The notes: generated from the sequence alone by a model not told the origin. A stretch of 64,000 nucleotides of DNA from 0-14-0-80-60-11 sp049322355 (GCA_049322355.1 JBMORG010000010.1:124001-188000), one strand, 5' to 3'; counted from the stretch's first letter, positions 8,507-17,776 are shown. Program-made: numbers and translations.

Positions 8507-9640
8507 ATGTTCGGCAAGCGTATGAAGTTGTTCAAACTCCTCGGGTTCGAGGTCAACATCGATTTAAGTTGGGTCATCATTGCCGTATTGGTAACCTGGT
8601 CTCTAGCGGCGGGGCTCTTTCCATACCTGTACCCCGGTCTGGACCGGGAAACCTACTGGCTGATGGGGCTGGTGGGGGCCTTGGGCCTGTTCATTTCCAT
8701 CGTGGCCCATGAGTTCTGCCACTCCTTGGTGGCCCGGAAGTTCGGCATGCCCATGAAAGGCATCACCCTGTTCATCTTCGGCGGGGTGGCGGAGATGGGG
8801 GACGAACCCCCCACGGCCAAAGCAGAATTTACCATGGCCATCGTGGGGCCCATCTCCAGTCTCGTGATCGCGGCCGTTTTTTATCTGATCTACCGCGCCG
8901 GCGTGGCCGGCGGTTGGGACACCCCGGTCAACGGTGTCATCTATTACATTGCCTACATAAATGCCATCCTGGCGGCTTTCAATATCCTGCCGGCCTTTCC
9001 CCTGGATGGCGGCAGGGTACTGCGCTCCATCCTTTGGGGCGTCAAAGGCAACCTGCGGTGGGCCACCCGGGTCTCTTCCACCATCGGCTCCGCCTTCGGC
9101 ATCGGCCTCATCGTTTTCGGTATTTTTCAGTTCATGGGCGGCAACATTATCGGCGGTTTATGGATGTTTCTCATCGGCATGTTCTTGCGCAACGCCGCCC
9201 AGATGTCCTACCAGCAGCTACTGGTGCGCAAAGCCCTGGAAGGTGAGAAGGTGCGCCGATTCATGAATACCAACCCGGTGACGGTCCAGGATTCCATCAC
9301 CATCGAGCAGCTCGTGGAAGATTATATCTATAAGTATCATTATAAGATGTTCCCGGTCTTGTCCGGGGACAGGTTGGCGGGCTGTATCACCACCCGGCAG
9401 GTGAAAGAGATTCCCCGAGAGGACTGGAGCCGGAGGACCATCAGGGATTTGGCTGCCAGCTGCTCGCCGGAAAATACCATTCCACCCCAAACCGATGCCA
9501 TCAAGGCCCTGGGCATGATGACTCAAAGCGGCATCAGCCGGATGCTGGTGGTGGAAAACGGGAATTTGGTGGGGATTGTCACTCTGAAAGACCTGTTGGA
9601 TTTCTTCTCACTCAAAGTGGAGCTGGAAGAGGAAGTCTGA
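8507..9640 (+). CDS. Site-2 protease family M50 metalloprotease with CBS pair
   Basis: Membrane-embedded zinc protease of 377 residues. The HExxH zinc motif is seen as AHEFCH near residue 67, and the third ligand motif as ILPAFPLDGGRVLRS near 163-177. About five hydrophobic spans occupy the first 230 residues. A pair of CBS domains follows (about 245-370: FMNTNPVTVQDSITIEQL and SGISRMLVVENGNLVGIVTLKDL), the class-3 site-2 protease arrangement in which CBS domains sense nucleotides. A GGAGG ribosome site precedes the ATG. It cleaves membrane-bound regulators in known relatives; no anti-sigma factor is encoded nearby, so its target is unknown. Confidence 0.88.
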   Translation: MFGKRMKLFKLLGFEVNIDLSWVIIAVLVTWSLAAGLFPYLYPGLDRETYWLMGLVGALGLFISIVAHEFCHSLVARKFGMPMKGITLFIFGGVAEMGDEPPTAKAEFTMAIVGPISSLVIAAVFYLIYRAGVAGGWDTPVNGVIYYIAYINAILAAFNILPAFPLDGGRVLRSILWGVKGNLRWATRVSSTIGSAFGIGLIVFGIFQFMGGNIIGGLWMFLIGMFLRNAAQMSYQQLLVRKALEGEKVRRFMNTNPVTVQDSITIEQLVEDYIYKYHYKMFPVLSGDRLAGCITTRQVKEIPREDWSRRTIRDLAASCSPENTIPPQTDAIKALGMMTQSGISRMLVVENGNLVGIVTLKDLLDFFSLKVELEEEV

Positions 9641-9668
9641 ATCCCCTTTTATCAACCCCTAGGGTCCC

Positions 9669-11423
9669 ATGAACCCGAGTAACCCGACCAAAGAGTTCCT
9701 TTTTCTGCTCCTGGCTATTCTCATCGGGACCCTGGCCGGGGTGGGAACCCTGGGGTTCCTGGCCCTCATCGCAGTGGGGCAGTGGGGGATCTGGCCGGGA
9801 GAAGGCCATTTCATGGCCCGGGTGCTGTCCACTCCCTGGTGGCTCAGAATCTTGATTCCCACCCTGGGTGGTTTGGCGGTAGGGCCGGTGATCGCCTTTT
9901 TTGCCCCGGAGGCCCGGGGGCCCGGCGTCCCCGAAGTCATCGAGTCGGCCGCCCTGCGGGAAGGCCTTATTCTCCCCTCCAAAGCCTTGCTCAAGGCTTG
10001 GGTTACCGGTCTGACCATCGCCACCGGCGGCTCGGTGGGCCGTGAAGGTCCGGTGGTAGGGATCGGCGCGGCAATCGGCTCGGCCATGACCCGGCTTTTC
10101 AGTTTCAGCCAGGGTAAGGGCCGAATCTGTCTGGCCTGCGGAACCGCCGCCGCCTTTGCCGCCACCTTCAACACCCCCATCTCCGGAGCGCTGTTCACCA
10201 TCGAAGTTATCCTGGCGGATATGGAGATTGTCTATTTAGGCCACATCGTCATCGCCGCCATCGTGGCGGTGTTGATATCCCGGCAGTTTTTGGGCGATTT
10301 TCCCACCTTCCAGGTGGCCCCGTTTGTCTTTCATCACAACGCCGAACTGCTCATTCATTTGGCCCTGGGGGTGCTGGCCGGTTTGTTGGCCATAGTCTTC
10401 ACTAGGACCGTCTACGCCACTGATAGCCTGTTCCTCCGGTTGCCGTTGCCGGCATGGCTTAAGCCGGCCCTGGGAGGCCTGGGCCTGGGAATGCTGGCCG
10501 TGGCTTCACCCTATGTCCTGGGGGTGGGCTATGACAGCATCAACTTGGCTCTGGCGGGGAAATTTGTCCTTGCCACCGCCGCCTTTCTGATGGTTGCCAA
10601 ATTTCTGGCCACCATCATCTGCCTGGGGTCCGGCATGAGCGGCGGCATCATGGGCCCCAGTCTCTTTCTGGGGGCGATGCTGGGTACTACCTTGTCCCTG
10701 GCGGTCAATCATTTTTTCCCCGGCATTAACCTGGTTCCCACGGATTACGCCCTGGTGGGCATGGGGGCTCTGGTCAGCGGCACCACTCTGGGACCCATCA
10801 CCGCCACCTTGATCATCTTCGAGCTAAGCAACAGCCACGGAATCATCGTGCCCGCTATGGTAAGCTGTATCGCCAGTTATATGGTGGTCAAATCCCTATA
10901 TGGCTATTCCACCTATGAAACCAAACTCCTGCGTCGCGGCATCCATATTTTCCAGGGGCGCGAGGTTCACCGGCTGCAAACCATGAAAGTGAAGGATTAT
11001 GCCACCCAAGAAATGGAGATTATTCATGATGATACCCCGCTGCCGGAAATCCTGCGCCGGGCCGAGGAAAGCCCCTACCCGTTTTTTGTGGTGCTGGACG
11101 AGAAGGAAGAATTAAGCGGGGTGTTGACTCTGTGGGATTTGCGGCAAACTTTATGGCCCCGGGGAGAAGTGCCGGAAACGGTGCTGGCCCGGGACCTGAA
11201 AACTTCCGCAGTAGTCACCGTGCATCCCGAAGACGATTTTGAGACCGCGTTCCATCTCCTGGAGCAAAAAAACTTTTCCACCCTGCCGGTGGTCCTGCCT
11301 CCCCGGGATAAAGTGGTGGTGGGCATCCTGAAAATTGAGGACGCCCTTACGGCCTACAACCAGCGGCTCCTCAAGGAGCAGACCCTGCGCTACCCGATCC
11401 CAGCTTCGGAAAAGCCGGAATAA
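9669..11423 (+). CDS. ClC-type chloride channel/antiporter with CBS domains
   Basis: Voltage-gated chloride channel family protein of 584 residues. The selectivity-filter signatures are present: GxxGREGP as GGSVGREGPVV near residue 120, GSGMSGGIMGPSLFLGAMLG near 317-337, and GTTLGPITATL near 375. About ten hydrophobic spans precede a cytoplasmic CBS pair (about 440-575). The proton-glutamate position within GREGP is Glu, as in both channels and exchangers, so transport mode cannot be settled by eye. It starts 28 bases after the site-2 protease stop and is likely co-transcribed with it; both end in CBS modules. Confidence 0.9.
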   Translation: MNPSNPTKEFLFLLLAILIGTLAGVGTLGFLALIAVGQWGIWPGEGHFMARVLSTPWWLRILIPTLGGLAVGPVIAFFAPEARGPGVPEVIESAALREGLILPSKALLKAWVTGLTIATGGSVGREGPVVGIGAAIGSAMTRLFSFSQGKGRICLACGTAAAFAATFNTPISGALFTIEVILADMEIVYLGHIVIAAIVAVLISRQFLGDFPTFQVAPFVFHHNAELLIHLALGVLAGLLAIVFTRTVYATDSLFLRLPLPAWLKPALGGLGLGMLAVASPYVLGVGYDSINLALAGKFVLATAAFLMVAKFLATIICLGSGMSGGIMGPSLFLGAMLGTTLSLAVNHFFPGINLVPTDYALVGMGALVSGTTLGPITATLIIFELSNSHGIIVPAMVSCIASYMVVKSLYGYSTYETKLLRRGIHIFQGREVHRLQTMKVKDYATQEMEIIHDDTPLPEILRRAEESPYPFFVVLDEKEELSGVLTLWDLRQTLWPRGEVPETVLARDLKTSAVVTVHPEDDFETAFHLLEQKNFSTLPVVLPPRDKVVVGILKIEDALTAYNQRLLKEQTLRYPIPASEKPE

Positions 11424-11453
11424 GCCTGCGTTCCATCTCCTTTTGGGATCAAG

Positions 11454-12608
11454 TCATCCATCAGTCAATATCTTATGATAATGCTCAATCATGCGGCTGC
11501 CATAATCTTTCCAGGTAAATCCCTGCTTGACCCGGTTTAAGGCTGAGGTCCCCATGGTCCGCCGGGCCTCCTCATTTTCGTAAAAATAGAGAATCTTCTC
11601 TTTCAGGGCTTCGACATCCCGGATGGGTACGATGAACCCGTCCACTCCGTTTCGCACTATGTCCTCTCCTCCCGTTTGGGTCGTGATCACCACGGGCAAG
11701 CCGCAGGCCATGGCCATAGCCTGCACCATGGCCAAGCCTTCTTCAATGGAGGCCAGGCAGAAGACCGACCCCTGGGACAGCTGGCGGTGCAATTCCCTTT
11801 CCGGGAAGGTGCCTTTTAAAATGATCCTGGGAGAAGCGAACTTTTTCAGAAACGGCGAAATCTCCGGGGTAATATCCCCAATGAGCCATAATTCGGCGTT
11901 GGGCAAGTTGAGTTCCCTAAAGGCCTGGAGCAGATAATGCACCCCTTTTCTTAGGCTCAAATTGCCGCAGTGAACGACCCGGAAGATCTGGTCTTGCTTC
12001 GGCGAGGGATAAAAATTGGTCAGATTAACCCCATAGGGATTTTGAATGAGCTTCCCCTCGGGAATCCCTTGCTCCAGAAAGGTCCTTTTGACGCAGATAG
12101 AAGGCACTGAGATAAAATCCGCTTCCTGGTATTCCGCCAGTTCTTTGTCCACCACCCTGGGATGGACAATAATGGCTTTGATCCCCAGGCGCTCGTATTC
12201 TTCGGTGAGCACCTTGACCTGATGCAGCATGTGGGTCGAGCCCCGCTCCAATACGGTTTTCGCGCCTAGGCTTTTGGCCCGCCGCAAGGAATGCAGGGCC
12301 CCGCTGCTCAACCCCACGAAAATCTCGGTATCCGATGGGATATGCCAAGAAGCGTGGTGGTCGAATAACTCGAAAACCCGGTATTGGGGGTTATAAATAG
12401 CCCTTAAACTGTCGGAAAAATTTACCCCGATGCGGTTCAAAACTTCGTGCACAACCAGAGATTTGATGTTCTGGGGCTCTATGCCGTATTTTACGGTTTC
12501 AAATACCGGATAGCTGGTGATCAGCCGCTTCAGATGGCCGTGCCCCTGCAATTCCCTGGCCAAATGAAATAATTGAAACCGTCCCAAGACGCTAATGGTT
12601 ATCTTCAT
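11454..12608 (-). CDS. Glycosyltransferase family 4 (GT-B fold)
   Basis: Cytosolic sugar transferase of 384 residues. The C-terminal nucleotide-sugar binding half is typical: VVHCGNLSLRKGVHYLLQAF, LIGDITPE, and SIEEGLAMVQAMAMACGLPVV. In the EX7E motif of the family the second Glu is replaced by Gln here (EEGLAMVQ). I placed the start at the ATG ending at 12608 (MKITISVLGRFQLFHLA), since the Rossmann-like N-terminus begins there; a longer frame reaches 12749 but its extra residues look random. The donor and acceptor are not predictable. It is transcribed alone, convergent with the ClC gene. Confidence 0.82.
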   Translation of the reverse strand: MKITISVLGRFQLFHLARELQGHGHLKRLITSYPVFETVKYGIEPQNIKSLVVHEVLNRIGVNFSDSLRAIYNPQYRVFELFDHHASWHIPSDTEIFVGLSSGALHSLRRAKSLGAKTVLERGSTHMLHQVKVLTEEYERLGIKAIIVHPRVVDKELAEYQEADFISVPSICVKRTFLEQGIPEGKLIQNPYGVNLTNFYPSPKQDQIFRVVHCGNLSLRKGVHYLLQAFRELNLPNAELWLIGDITPEISPFLKKFASPRIILKGTFPERELHRQLSQGSVFCLASIEEGLAMVQAMAMACGLPVVITTQTGGEDIVRNGVDGFIVPIRDVEALKEKILYFYENEEARRTMGTSALNRVKQGFTWKDYGSRMIEHYHKILTDG

Positions 12609-12894
12609 AATTATCGATATTTTATACCGGACAATCAGGAGAAAAGAAAGCAGGTCGGTCCCCCTAACAGGTCGCTGCTTTGGAAAAGTCCGCCCCGGAC
12701 CGCTGTTCAATGCGCCAACTTGAAACCGGCCAAACCAGACTTGCACCAAAAAAACCGCCCGGCTATTTACAAACCGGAAGACGGTGGTAAAATAACTGCG
12801 TGACCCAGGAGATGGTGTTACAGGAATAGGGAATATCTTTTTGCATCCCCGGAGCTCAGAGGGGTTTAGTCAACAAAGCTTGAAAACCTTAGGC

Positions 12895-12970
12895 GGGCGG
12901 ATAGCTCAGTTGGGAGAGCATCGGCCTTACAAGCCGGGGGTCACAGGTTCGAGCCCTGTTCCGCCTACCA
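12895..12970 (+). tRNA. tRNA-Val (anticodon TAC)
   Basis: Full cloverleaf of 76 bases with the CCA end encoded. Acceptor GGGCGGA pairs with TCCGCCT (one G-U), the D arm is AGCTCAGTTGGGAGAGC-like, the anticodon loop CTTACAA gives TAC for valine, and the T arm carries GGTTCGAGCC. The next tRNA follows seven bases later. Confidence 0.96.
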
Positions 12971-12977
12971 GCCCTGC

Positions 12978-13054
<77 letters not shown>

Positions 13055-13112
13055 AATGGAAATAGGGGTTAGGTCTGAAGATCGACCTGATCTACCCATT
13101 GTGATACCAAAA

Positions 13113-13276
13113 TATTCGGGTGCCCCTCGAGGGTATAACAGGGAAGCCGGTGCGAAACCGGCACGGTCCCGCCGCTGTAACCGGGGACGAAACCTGCATT
13201 AGGCCACTGTCTTTCCAAAGAGACGGGAAGGCGCAGGCAGTAGGAAGATCCGGAAGTCAGAAGACCTGCCCGAATA
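13113..13276 (+). promoter_or_regulatory. Cobalamin (B12) riboswitch aptamer
   Basis: The leader of cbiK folds as a cobalamin aptamer. An 8-bp closing stem pairs TATTCGGG (13113-13120) with CCCGAATA (13269-13276). Inside are the conserved blocks AACAGGGAAGCCGGTGCGAA, CCGCCGCTGTAACC, and the B12 box CGGAAGTCAGAAGACCTGCC. Binding of adenosylcobalamin normally switches the downstream gene off. The terminator at 13342 and a competing pairing upstream of it supply the switch. Confidence 0.93.
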
Positions 13277-13341
13277 AAGGCTTGGGCCCCTACGAGGCAT
13301 AGGGAGCGCGGGCCGCATTTAAGGATAAAGAAGCTGGGTGC

Positions 13342-13377
13342 AATCCTTAAGTCATCGTGACTTAAGGATTTTTTTTT
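13342..13377 (+). terminator. Riboswitch-controlled intrinsic terminator
   Basis: A perfect 13-bp stem (AATCCTTAAGTCA, loop TCG) is followed by nine T. The segment TTAAGGAT at 13319-13326 can pair with ATCCTTAA at 13343-13350, the left arm of the terminator, so an antiterminator and the terminator exclude each other. It lies 26 bases before the cbiK start. Confidence 0.92.
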
Positions 13378-13402
13378 GAAAAACCGAACCAAGGAGGACG
13401 AC

Positions 13403-14275
13403 ATGGCAAAGCAAAAAAGATTTGGCTGGCTGGTTTTGGCATTTTTCCTTTCGATGATGCCCCTCTGGACCTTAAATGCCGCGGCAGCCGATAAAACCGC
13501 CATCGTTTTAGCGGCTTTTGGCACCAGCACCGAGGCTTTCGAAACCTATCACCACTTTGAAACTCAAGTAAGAAAGCGCTTTCCGGATCAAGAAATTCGT
13601 TGGGCCTTTACCTCCAGAAAAGTGCGGGAAAAGCTGGCCCAAGAGAAAGGCCAAAAGCTTCAAGACCTGCCCACGGTCTTGCGAGAGTTGAAAGCCGCTG
13701 GATTTAACCGGGTGGTGGTGCAGTCGCTCCATATAGTGCCGGGGGAGGAATGGGAGAAGAAGGTTGTGGAGGTAAGCCGGGAGATTCCCGGGCTGAAGGT
13801 TGCCTTGGGAAAACCCCTGTTGAGCAGCCCCCAGGACCGGAAACGGGTCCTCCAGGCTCTGGCCCCAACTTTCCCCAAAGACCTGAAGAATACGGCTGTT
13901 GTCTTGGTGGCCCACGGCAGTCCCAGCCCCGAAGGCACCGCCGCCTATATGGACTTCGAGCGGCTGCTGCGCTCCCATTATCCCAACCAGAATGTTTTTC
14001 TGGGAACCGTGGAGGGCAAACCCACCCGGGAATCCGTGATGGCAGCTGTTAAAAAGGCCAATCCTGAGACTGTGGTTCTCACGCCCTTCTTTTTTGTAGC
14101 CGGGGAACATGTCGCCAATGATGTCTTGGGTGATGAGCCGGATAGCTGGAAATCCGAACTATTGAAACAGAAAGCCTATCGCATCCAGGGGAGTACCCAG
14201 GGTCTGGGGTATCAGGAGGCCATCGTCAATATTTTTTTGGACCATCTGGCCCAGGCTCGGAAGAGCTTAAAGTGA
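13403..14275 (+). CDS. cbiK: Secreted sirohydrochlorin cobaltochelatase, CbiK type
   Basis: Chelatase that inserts Co2+ (or Fe2+) into sirohydrochlorin, 290 residues. The fold signatures of CbiK are present: AIVLAAFGTSTEAFETY, QSLHIVPGEEW with the metal-binding His near residue 110, VVLVAHGSPSPEGTAAY, and TPFFFVAGEHVANDVLGDEPDSW. A signal peptide (WLVLAFFLSMMPLWTLNAAAA, cut near residue 28) sends it to the periplasm, as in the CbiKP protein of Desulfovibrio vulgaris. I chose ATG 13403 because AAGGAGG lies seven bases before it. Its leader holds a B12 riboswitch and terminator, so expression should fall when B12 is plentiful. A periplasmic location makes a role in B12 biosynthesis itself uncertain; metal or tetrapyrrole handling is an alternative. 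Confidence 0.9.
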   Translation: MAKQKRFGWLVLAFFLSMMPLWTLNAAAADKTAIVLAAFGTSTEAFETYHHFETQVRKRFPDQEIRWAFTSRKVREKLAQEKGQKLQDLPTVLRELKAAGFNRVVVQSLHIVPGEEWEKKVVEVSREIPGLKVALGKPLLSSPQDRKRVLQALAPTFPKDLKNTAVVLVAHGSPSPEGTAAYMDFERLLRSHYPNQNVFLGTVEGKPTRESVMAAVKKANPETVVLTPFFFVAGEHVANDVLGDEPDSWKSELLKQKAYRIQGSTQGLGYQEAIVNIFLDHLAQARKSLK

Positions 14276-14729
14276 AAGCCTGTCTGCTGAAATTGCTGAA
14301 AAGTTGATGAAACTTTTCCTTTAAGCTTTCCGGAGGTCCAGGAACAAGACCGGTCCTCCAGACGGTCATATAATTTGATTTGAAGGTTACGAAGCCCTGC
14401 GGAGCCGCAAGCCCCAGGGTTTCGTGGTTTATTTAGCCGTGAACTTATCAGTTTCTAAAACCTCCCGTCATGCCCGGAGCATCCATAGTCACTCAAGCCC
14501 CTGACCATGCTGCATCGGGTGATTCAGAATTCTGTCGATTCCTCTTCTGCGTGAACAGAACTAGGCTATCCAAAATATTTCCAGCAAAAATAGTTTTAAT
14601 ATTAGCATATTTGATGCATTGACAAATGCAACTTAGATGGTTATTAAATACAAAACTCTGGGTCCATAATTAGAACACCTGGATATAATTCATTGCCAGA
14701 AAAGTTACTTGCCCATAAGGATTTCAACA
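14276..14729. other. Intergenic region with hairpin and promoter
   Basis: A 454-base non-coding stretch. It holds an imperfect hairpin at about 14389-14424 (CGAAGCCCTG paired with CCAGGGTTTCG) and, near its right end, a promoter for the receiver gene. GC content falls steeply after about 14560. No coding frame or RNA family is recognisable. Confidence 0.45.
14619..14647 (+). promoter_or_regulatory. Predicted sigma-70 promoter of receiver gene
   Basis: TTGACA (14619-14624), a 17-base spacer, then TATTAA (14642-14647). The surrounding DNA is AT-rich. The start codon at 14730 is about 75 bases downstream of the predicted transcription start. Confidence 0.5.
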
Positions 14730-15131
14730 ATGACCCACTATAATATTGTTCTGGCGGATGATCATATTTTGGTCCGCCAGGGAATCAAAAAAATCCTCCA
14801 GGAAAACCAGGAGATGCGGGTGGTGGGGGAGGCAGCGGACGGAGTAGAATTACTTGAAATTTTGGAAAAAATTACACCGGAAATGGTCATTTTGGATATT
14901 TCCATGCCCCGCCTGAAGGGGTTGGCGGCCGCGGAGAGAATCAGACAACTCTATCCTGACATCAAATTGTTAATCCTGAGCATGCATCGGAATAAAGAGT
15001 ATCTGCGCCAAGCCTTGGCCACCGGAGTCCATGGCTATCTCCTCAAAGAAGATGCGGATGTAGCGCTCTTTGCCGCCATCGAGATAGTGCGGCAGGGTAA
15101 AATCTTTATTTCACCTCTGCTTAACGAATGA
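14730..15131 (+). CDS. Stand-alone response-regulator receiver (NarL type, no HTH)
   Basis: Phosphoacceptor domain of 133 residues. The acidic pair (LADDH), the phosphorylated Asp in VILDISMPRLKG, the Ser in LILSMH and the Lys in YLLKED are all in place. The sequence most resembles receivers of NarL/FixJ-like regulators, and it continues to IFISPLLNE, the point where such proteins enter the linker to a LuxR-type DNA-binding domain; here a stop follows at once. No HTH-coding remnant is visible in the AT-rich DNA beyond. It may be a natural single-domain receiver or a regulator that lost its output domain. I chose ATG 14730 because AAGGA stands nine bases before it. No kinase gene is adjacent. 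Confidence 0.8.
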   Translation: MTHYNIVLADDHILVRQGIKKILQENQEMRVVGEAADGVELLEILEKITPEMVILDISMPRLKGLAAAERIRQLYPDIKLLILSMHRNKEYLRQALATGVHGYLLKEDADVALFAAIEIVRQGKIFISPLLNE

Positions 15132-15547
15132 TCATAGTTTTAATTAATTGCTTTAATAAAATTATTTACATAATAATATTAAATTAATTATATAAAAAAT
15201 TCTACGTAATAAAGAATAGAAAGTTGTAATATTACCGTTTCAATTAGGACTTGGATTTAATTTGTTGGCTCCATTACTGCCTTTCCCAACAAAAAATGGT
15301 GGGGTGAATGGGAAGAGGGTTGAGCCGGCCAAGCCCGACTTCCAGCCAAGGCACCCGCCCATAGCTTAGTGAATCCTGCTGCCATTCCGTCTCTCTTCTG
15401 CAATTGACAGTTTTTTTATTCGTAATTCGCCATAAATATGTTAAAAATTATTGTTTGAGCAAATTTTCGTTAACCCGGGGTTATGGTGGGTAGGCGCCTT
15501 TGAAGGTGGTGGCTGGCACAACCTGGGGACGGTTCAGGTAGAGATTT
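15132..15547. other. AT-rich intergenic region
   Basis: The first 110 bases are extremely AT-rich (runs such as TTAATTAATT and ATTAAATTAATTATAT), unlike any other part of the window. A TTGACA at 15404 could be the -35 of an iorA promoter, but no good -10 sits at the right distance. No gene is seen. Confidence 0.45.
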
Positions 15548-17428
15548 ATGTCAGAGCTTTTAACCGGAGGCGCCGGGGAGCGGCGGCTCTTCCTGGGCAA
15601 TGAGGCTATTGTCCGGGGCGCCTTGGAAGCCGGGGTGGCCCTGGTCACCACCTACCCTGGGACTCCCGCCTCGGAGATCGGCGACCGCTGTTACGAGATC
15701 GCTCGGCAGACCGACCTTAAATTCGAATTCTCCACCAATGAAAAGGTGGCCCTGGAGGTGGCCGCCGGCGCCGCGGCTTGCGGCTGGCGGGTGCTTACCG
15801 CCATGAAACACGTGGGGCTGAACGTGGCCGCCGACGCCCTTATGACCCTGGCCTATGTGGGGGTCAAGGGCGGCATGGTGATTGTCAGCGCTGACGACCC
15901 GTCGCTTTTCTCCAGCCAGAATGAGCAGGACAACCGCTACTACGCTAAGATGGCCGGCCTGCCCATGCTGGAGCCGGCCACTCCCCAGGAAGCCAAGGAA
16001 ATGACCCTGGCGGCCTTCGCCCTCTCCGAGGACCTCAAGGTCCCGGTGCTCCTGCGCACCACCACGAGGGTAAACCACACCCGGGGCCCGGTGGTACTGG
16101 GAGACTTGGCGCCCCGGCCCGGAACCGGCCGATTCCATAAAGACCCCTTTAGTCAGGTCATGGTGCCCGCAGTGGCCCGCCAGGCCCACGTGCGCCTACT
16201 GGCCGCAGAAGACCAGGCCCGGAACCAGGCCGAAACCTCGCCCTTTAACGCCATCAGCGGGGCCGGGACCTGGGGTATTGTCACCAGTGGGGTGAGCAGC
16301 ACCTATGTGGCCGATGCCCTGACGGAGTTGAACCTCGCCGATAAAGTCAGACTACTCAAACTGGGGTTTACTCACCCCCTTCCCGAGAATCTGTTGGTGG
16401 ATTTTCTGGCGCCCCTGGACAAAGTCCTGGTGGTGGAGGAGTTGGAGCCTTACCTGGAAGAGGGCCTCAAGGCCGTAGCCCAGGCCCGGGGGCTCAATGT
16501 TACCATTCGGGGCAAAGCCCCGGACCTCTTCTCCCGCCTCTATGAATATCACCCGGCCCTGGTACGCCAGATCATCGCCGGCTTTTTCGACGTGGCTTAT
16601 GAGGCGCCGGAAGTGCTGGCCCCGGAGGCGGTATTGGAGCAGCATCTGCCGGACCGCCCCCCCAATCTCTGTCCAGGCTGTCCCCACCGGGCCACCTACT
16701 ATGCAGTCAAGATCGCTCTCAAAGATTTGGGGGTCGAAGGGGTCTTTCCCACGGACATCGGCTGCTACACCCTGGGACTTCTGCCCCCTTTATCCATGGC
16801 GGATTTTCTCATCTGTATGGGATCAAGCATCAGCACCGCCGCCGGCATTTCCCGGGCCACCGGCCAGAAAGTAGTGGCCTTCATCGGCGACTCCACCTTC
16901 TTCCATGCCGGCCTGCCCGCTCTGGCCAACGCAGTGCACAACAACCACGACTTTCTTCTGGTCATTCTGGACAACGGCACCACGGCCATGACCGGTTCTC
17001 AGCCCCACCCCGGCGTGAGTATGGCGCCGCCCGGCTACCCCGGCGTGCATGTCCCCATCAACCGGGTGGTCAAGGCCCTGGGGGTGGACCAACTCTGGGT
17101 GACCAATCCCTTTAAATATAAAGAGAGCCTGGCGGCCACCAAAGAGGCGCTGGAGGCCAAAGGCGTCCGGGTGCTCATCTCCCAGGCCCCCTGCCACCTC
17201 TACCATCAGCGCCTCACCGGCAAAAAGCGCCAGGCCCGTTTTCAGGTGGTGGGAGGGTGCGGCGAATGCCGGGACTGCCTGGATAATTTCGGCTGCCCGG
17301 CCATGTACCTGGAAGGTGGTCAAGCCGGCCACCTGATGATCGACTCGGACCTGTGCTCCGGCTGCGCCTTTTGCGTCCAATGGTGCGAGCACATCCGGCC
17401 GGTGGGGGCGGGGAAGGGAAAGGAATAG
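15548..17428 (+). CDS. iorA: Indolepyruvate:ferredoxin oxidoreductase alpha subunit
   Basis: Large subunit of the oxygen-sensitive enzyme that oxidises aryl-2-oxoacids (from aromatic amino acids) to aryl-acetyl-CoA and reduces ferredoxin, or runs in reverse. It has 626 residues: an N-terminal transketolase-like domain (LGNEAIVRGALEAGVALVTTYPGTPASEIG), a thiamine-diphosphate site (GDSTFFHAGLPALANAVHNNHDFLLVILDN), and a C-terminal ferredoxin-like part with CGECRDCLDNFGC and CSGCAFCVQWC. The last cluster motif is somewhat shortened, ending soon after WCEHIRP. Eight bases after its stop the assembly breaks into a poly-G run and N gap; iorB follows on the far side. Confidence 0.93.
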   Translation: MSELLTGGAGERRLFLGNEAIVRGALEAGVALVTTYPGTPASEIGDRCYEIARQTDLKFEFSTNEKVALEVAAGAAACGWRVLTAMKHVGLNVAADALMTLAYVGVKGGMVIVSADDPSLFSSQNEQDNRYYAKMAGLPMLEPATPQEAKEMTLAAFALSEDLKVPVLLRTTTRVNHTRGPVVLGDLAPRPGTGRFHKDPFSQVMVPAVARQAHVRLLAAEDQARNQAETSPFNAISGAGTWGIVTSGVSSTYVADALTELNLADKVRLLKLGFTHPLPENLLVDFLAPLDKVLVVEELEPYLEEGLKAVAQARGLNVTIRGKAPDLFSRLYEYHPALVRQIIAGFFDVAYEAPEVLAPEAVLEQHLPDRPPNLCPGCPHRATYYAVKIALKDLGVEGVFPTDIGCYTLGLLPPLSMADFLICMGSSISTAAGISRATGQKVVAFIGDSTFFHAGLPALANAVHNNHDFLLVILDNGTTAMTGSQPHPGVSMAPPGYPGVHVPINRVVKALGVDQLWVTNPFKYKESLAATKEALEAKGVRVLISQAPCHLYHQRLTGKKRQARFQVVGGCGECRDCLDNFGCPAMYLEGGQAGHLMIDSDLCSGCAFCVQWCEHIRPVGAGKGKE

Positions 17429-17432
17429 TTTT

Positions 17433-17505
<73 letters not shown>

Positions 17506-17545
17506 GCATAGCTGTCCTCAATGAAAGGGAAGAATGAATAGCATT

Positions 17546-17661
17546 GGGGAGAGGGGGCCAGGGGCTTCCACAGGCTGGAAGCCTGTGCCACTGGCCCCTG
17601 CCCCCTCTCCCAAACCCTCTCCCCCAACCCCAAAATGGTGGCACAGGCGTCCCGCCTGTGC
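17546..17661. repeat. Large imperfect palindrome and GCACAGGC repeat
   Basis: A long hairpin at 17546-17611 pairs GGGGAGAGGGGGCCAGGGGC with GCCCCTGCCCCCTCTCCC around an inner ACAGGC/GCCTGT stem. A second 21-bp palindrome at 17641-17661 has arms GCACAGGC and GCCTGTGC and recurs with one base changed at 25181-25201. No coding frame lies between the gap and iorB. Confidence 0.65.
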
Positions 17662-17776
17662 TTTGTGGTAGGCAAAGCCCATCCTACATGGCTGGGCCTC
17701 CAATAGGATTGAGCGTGCTGTGTGCATTGATTTTAACGGCTTCGGACATCTCTATGATTAAAAAAGATTATTCGAC

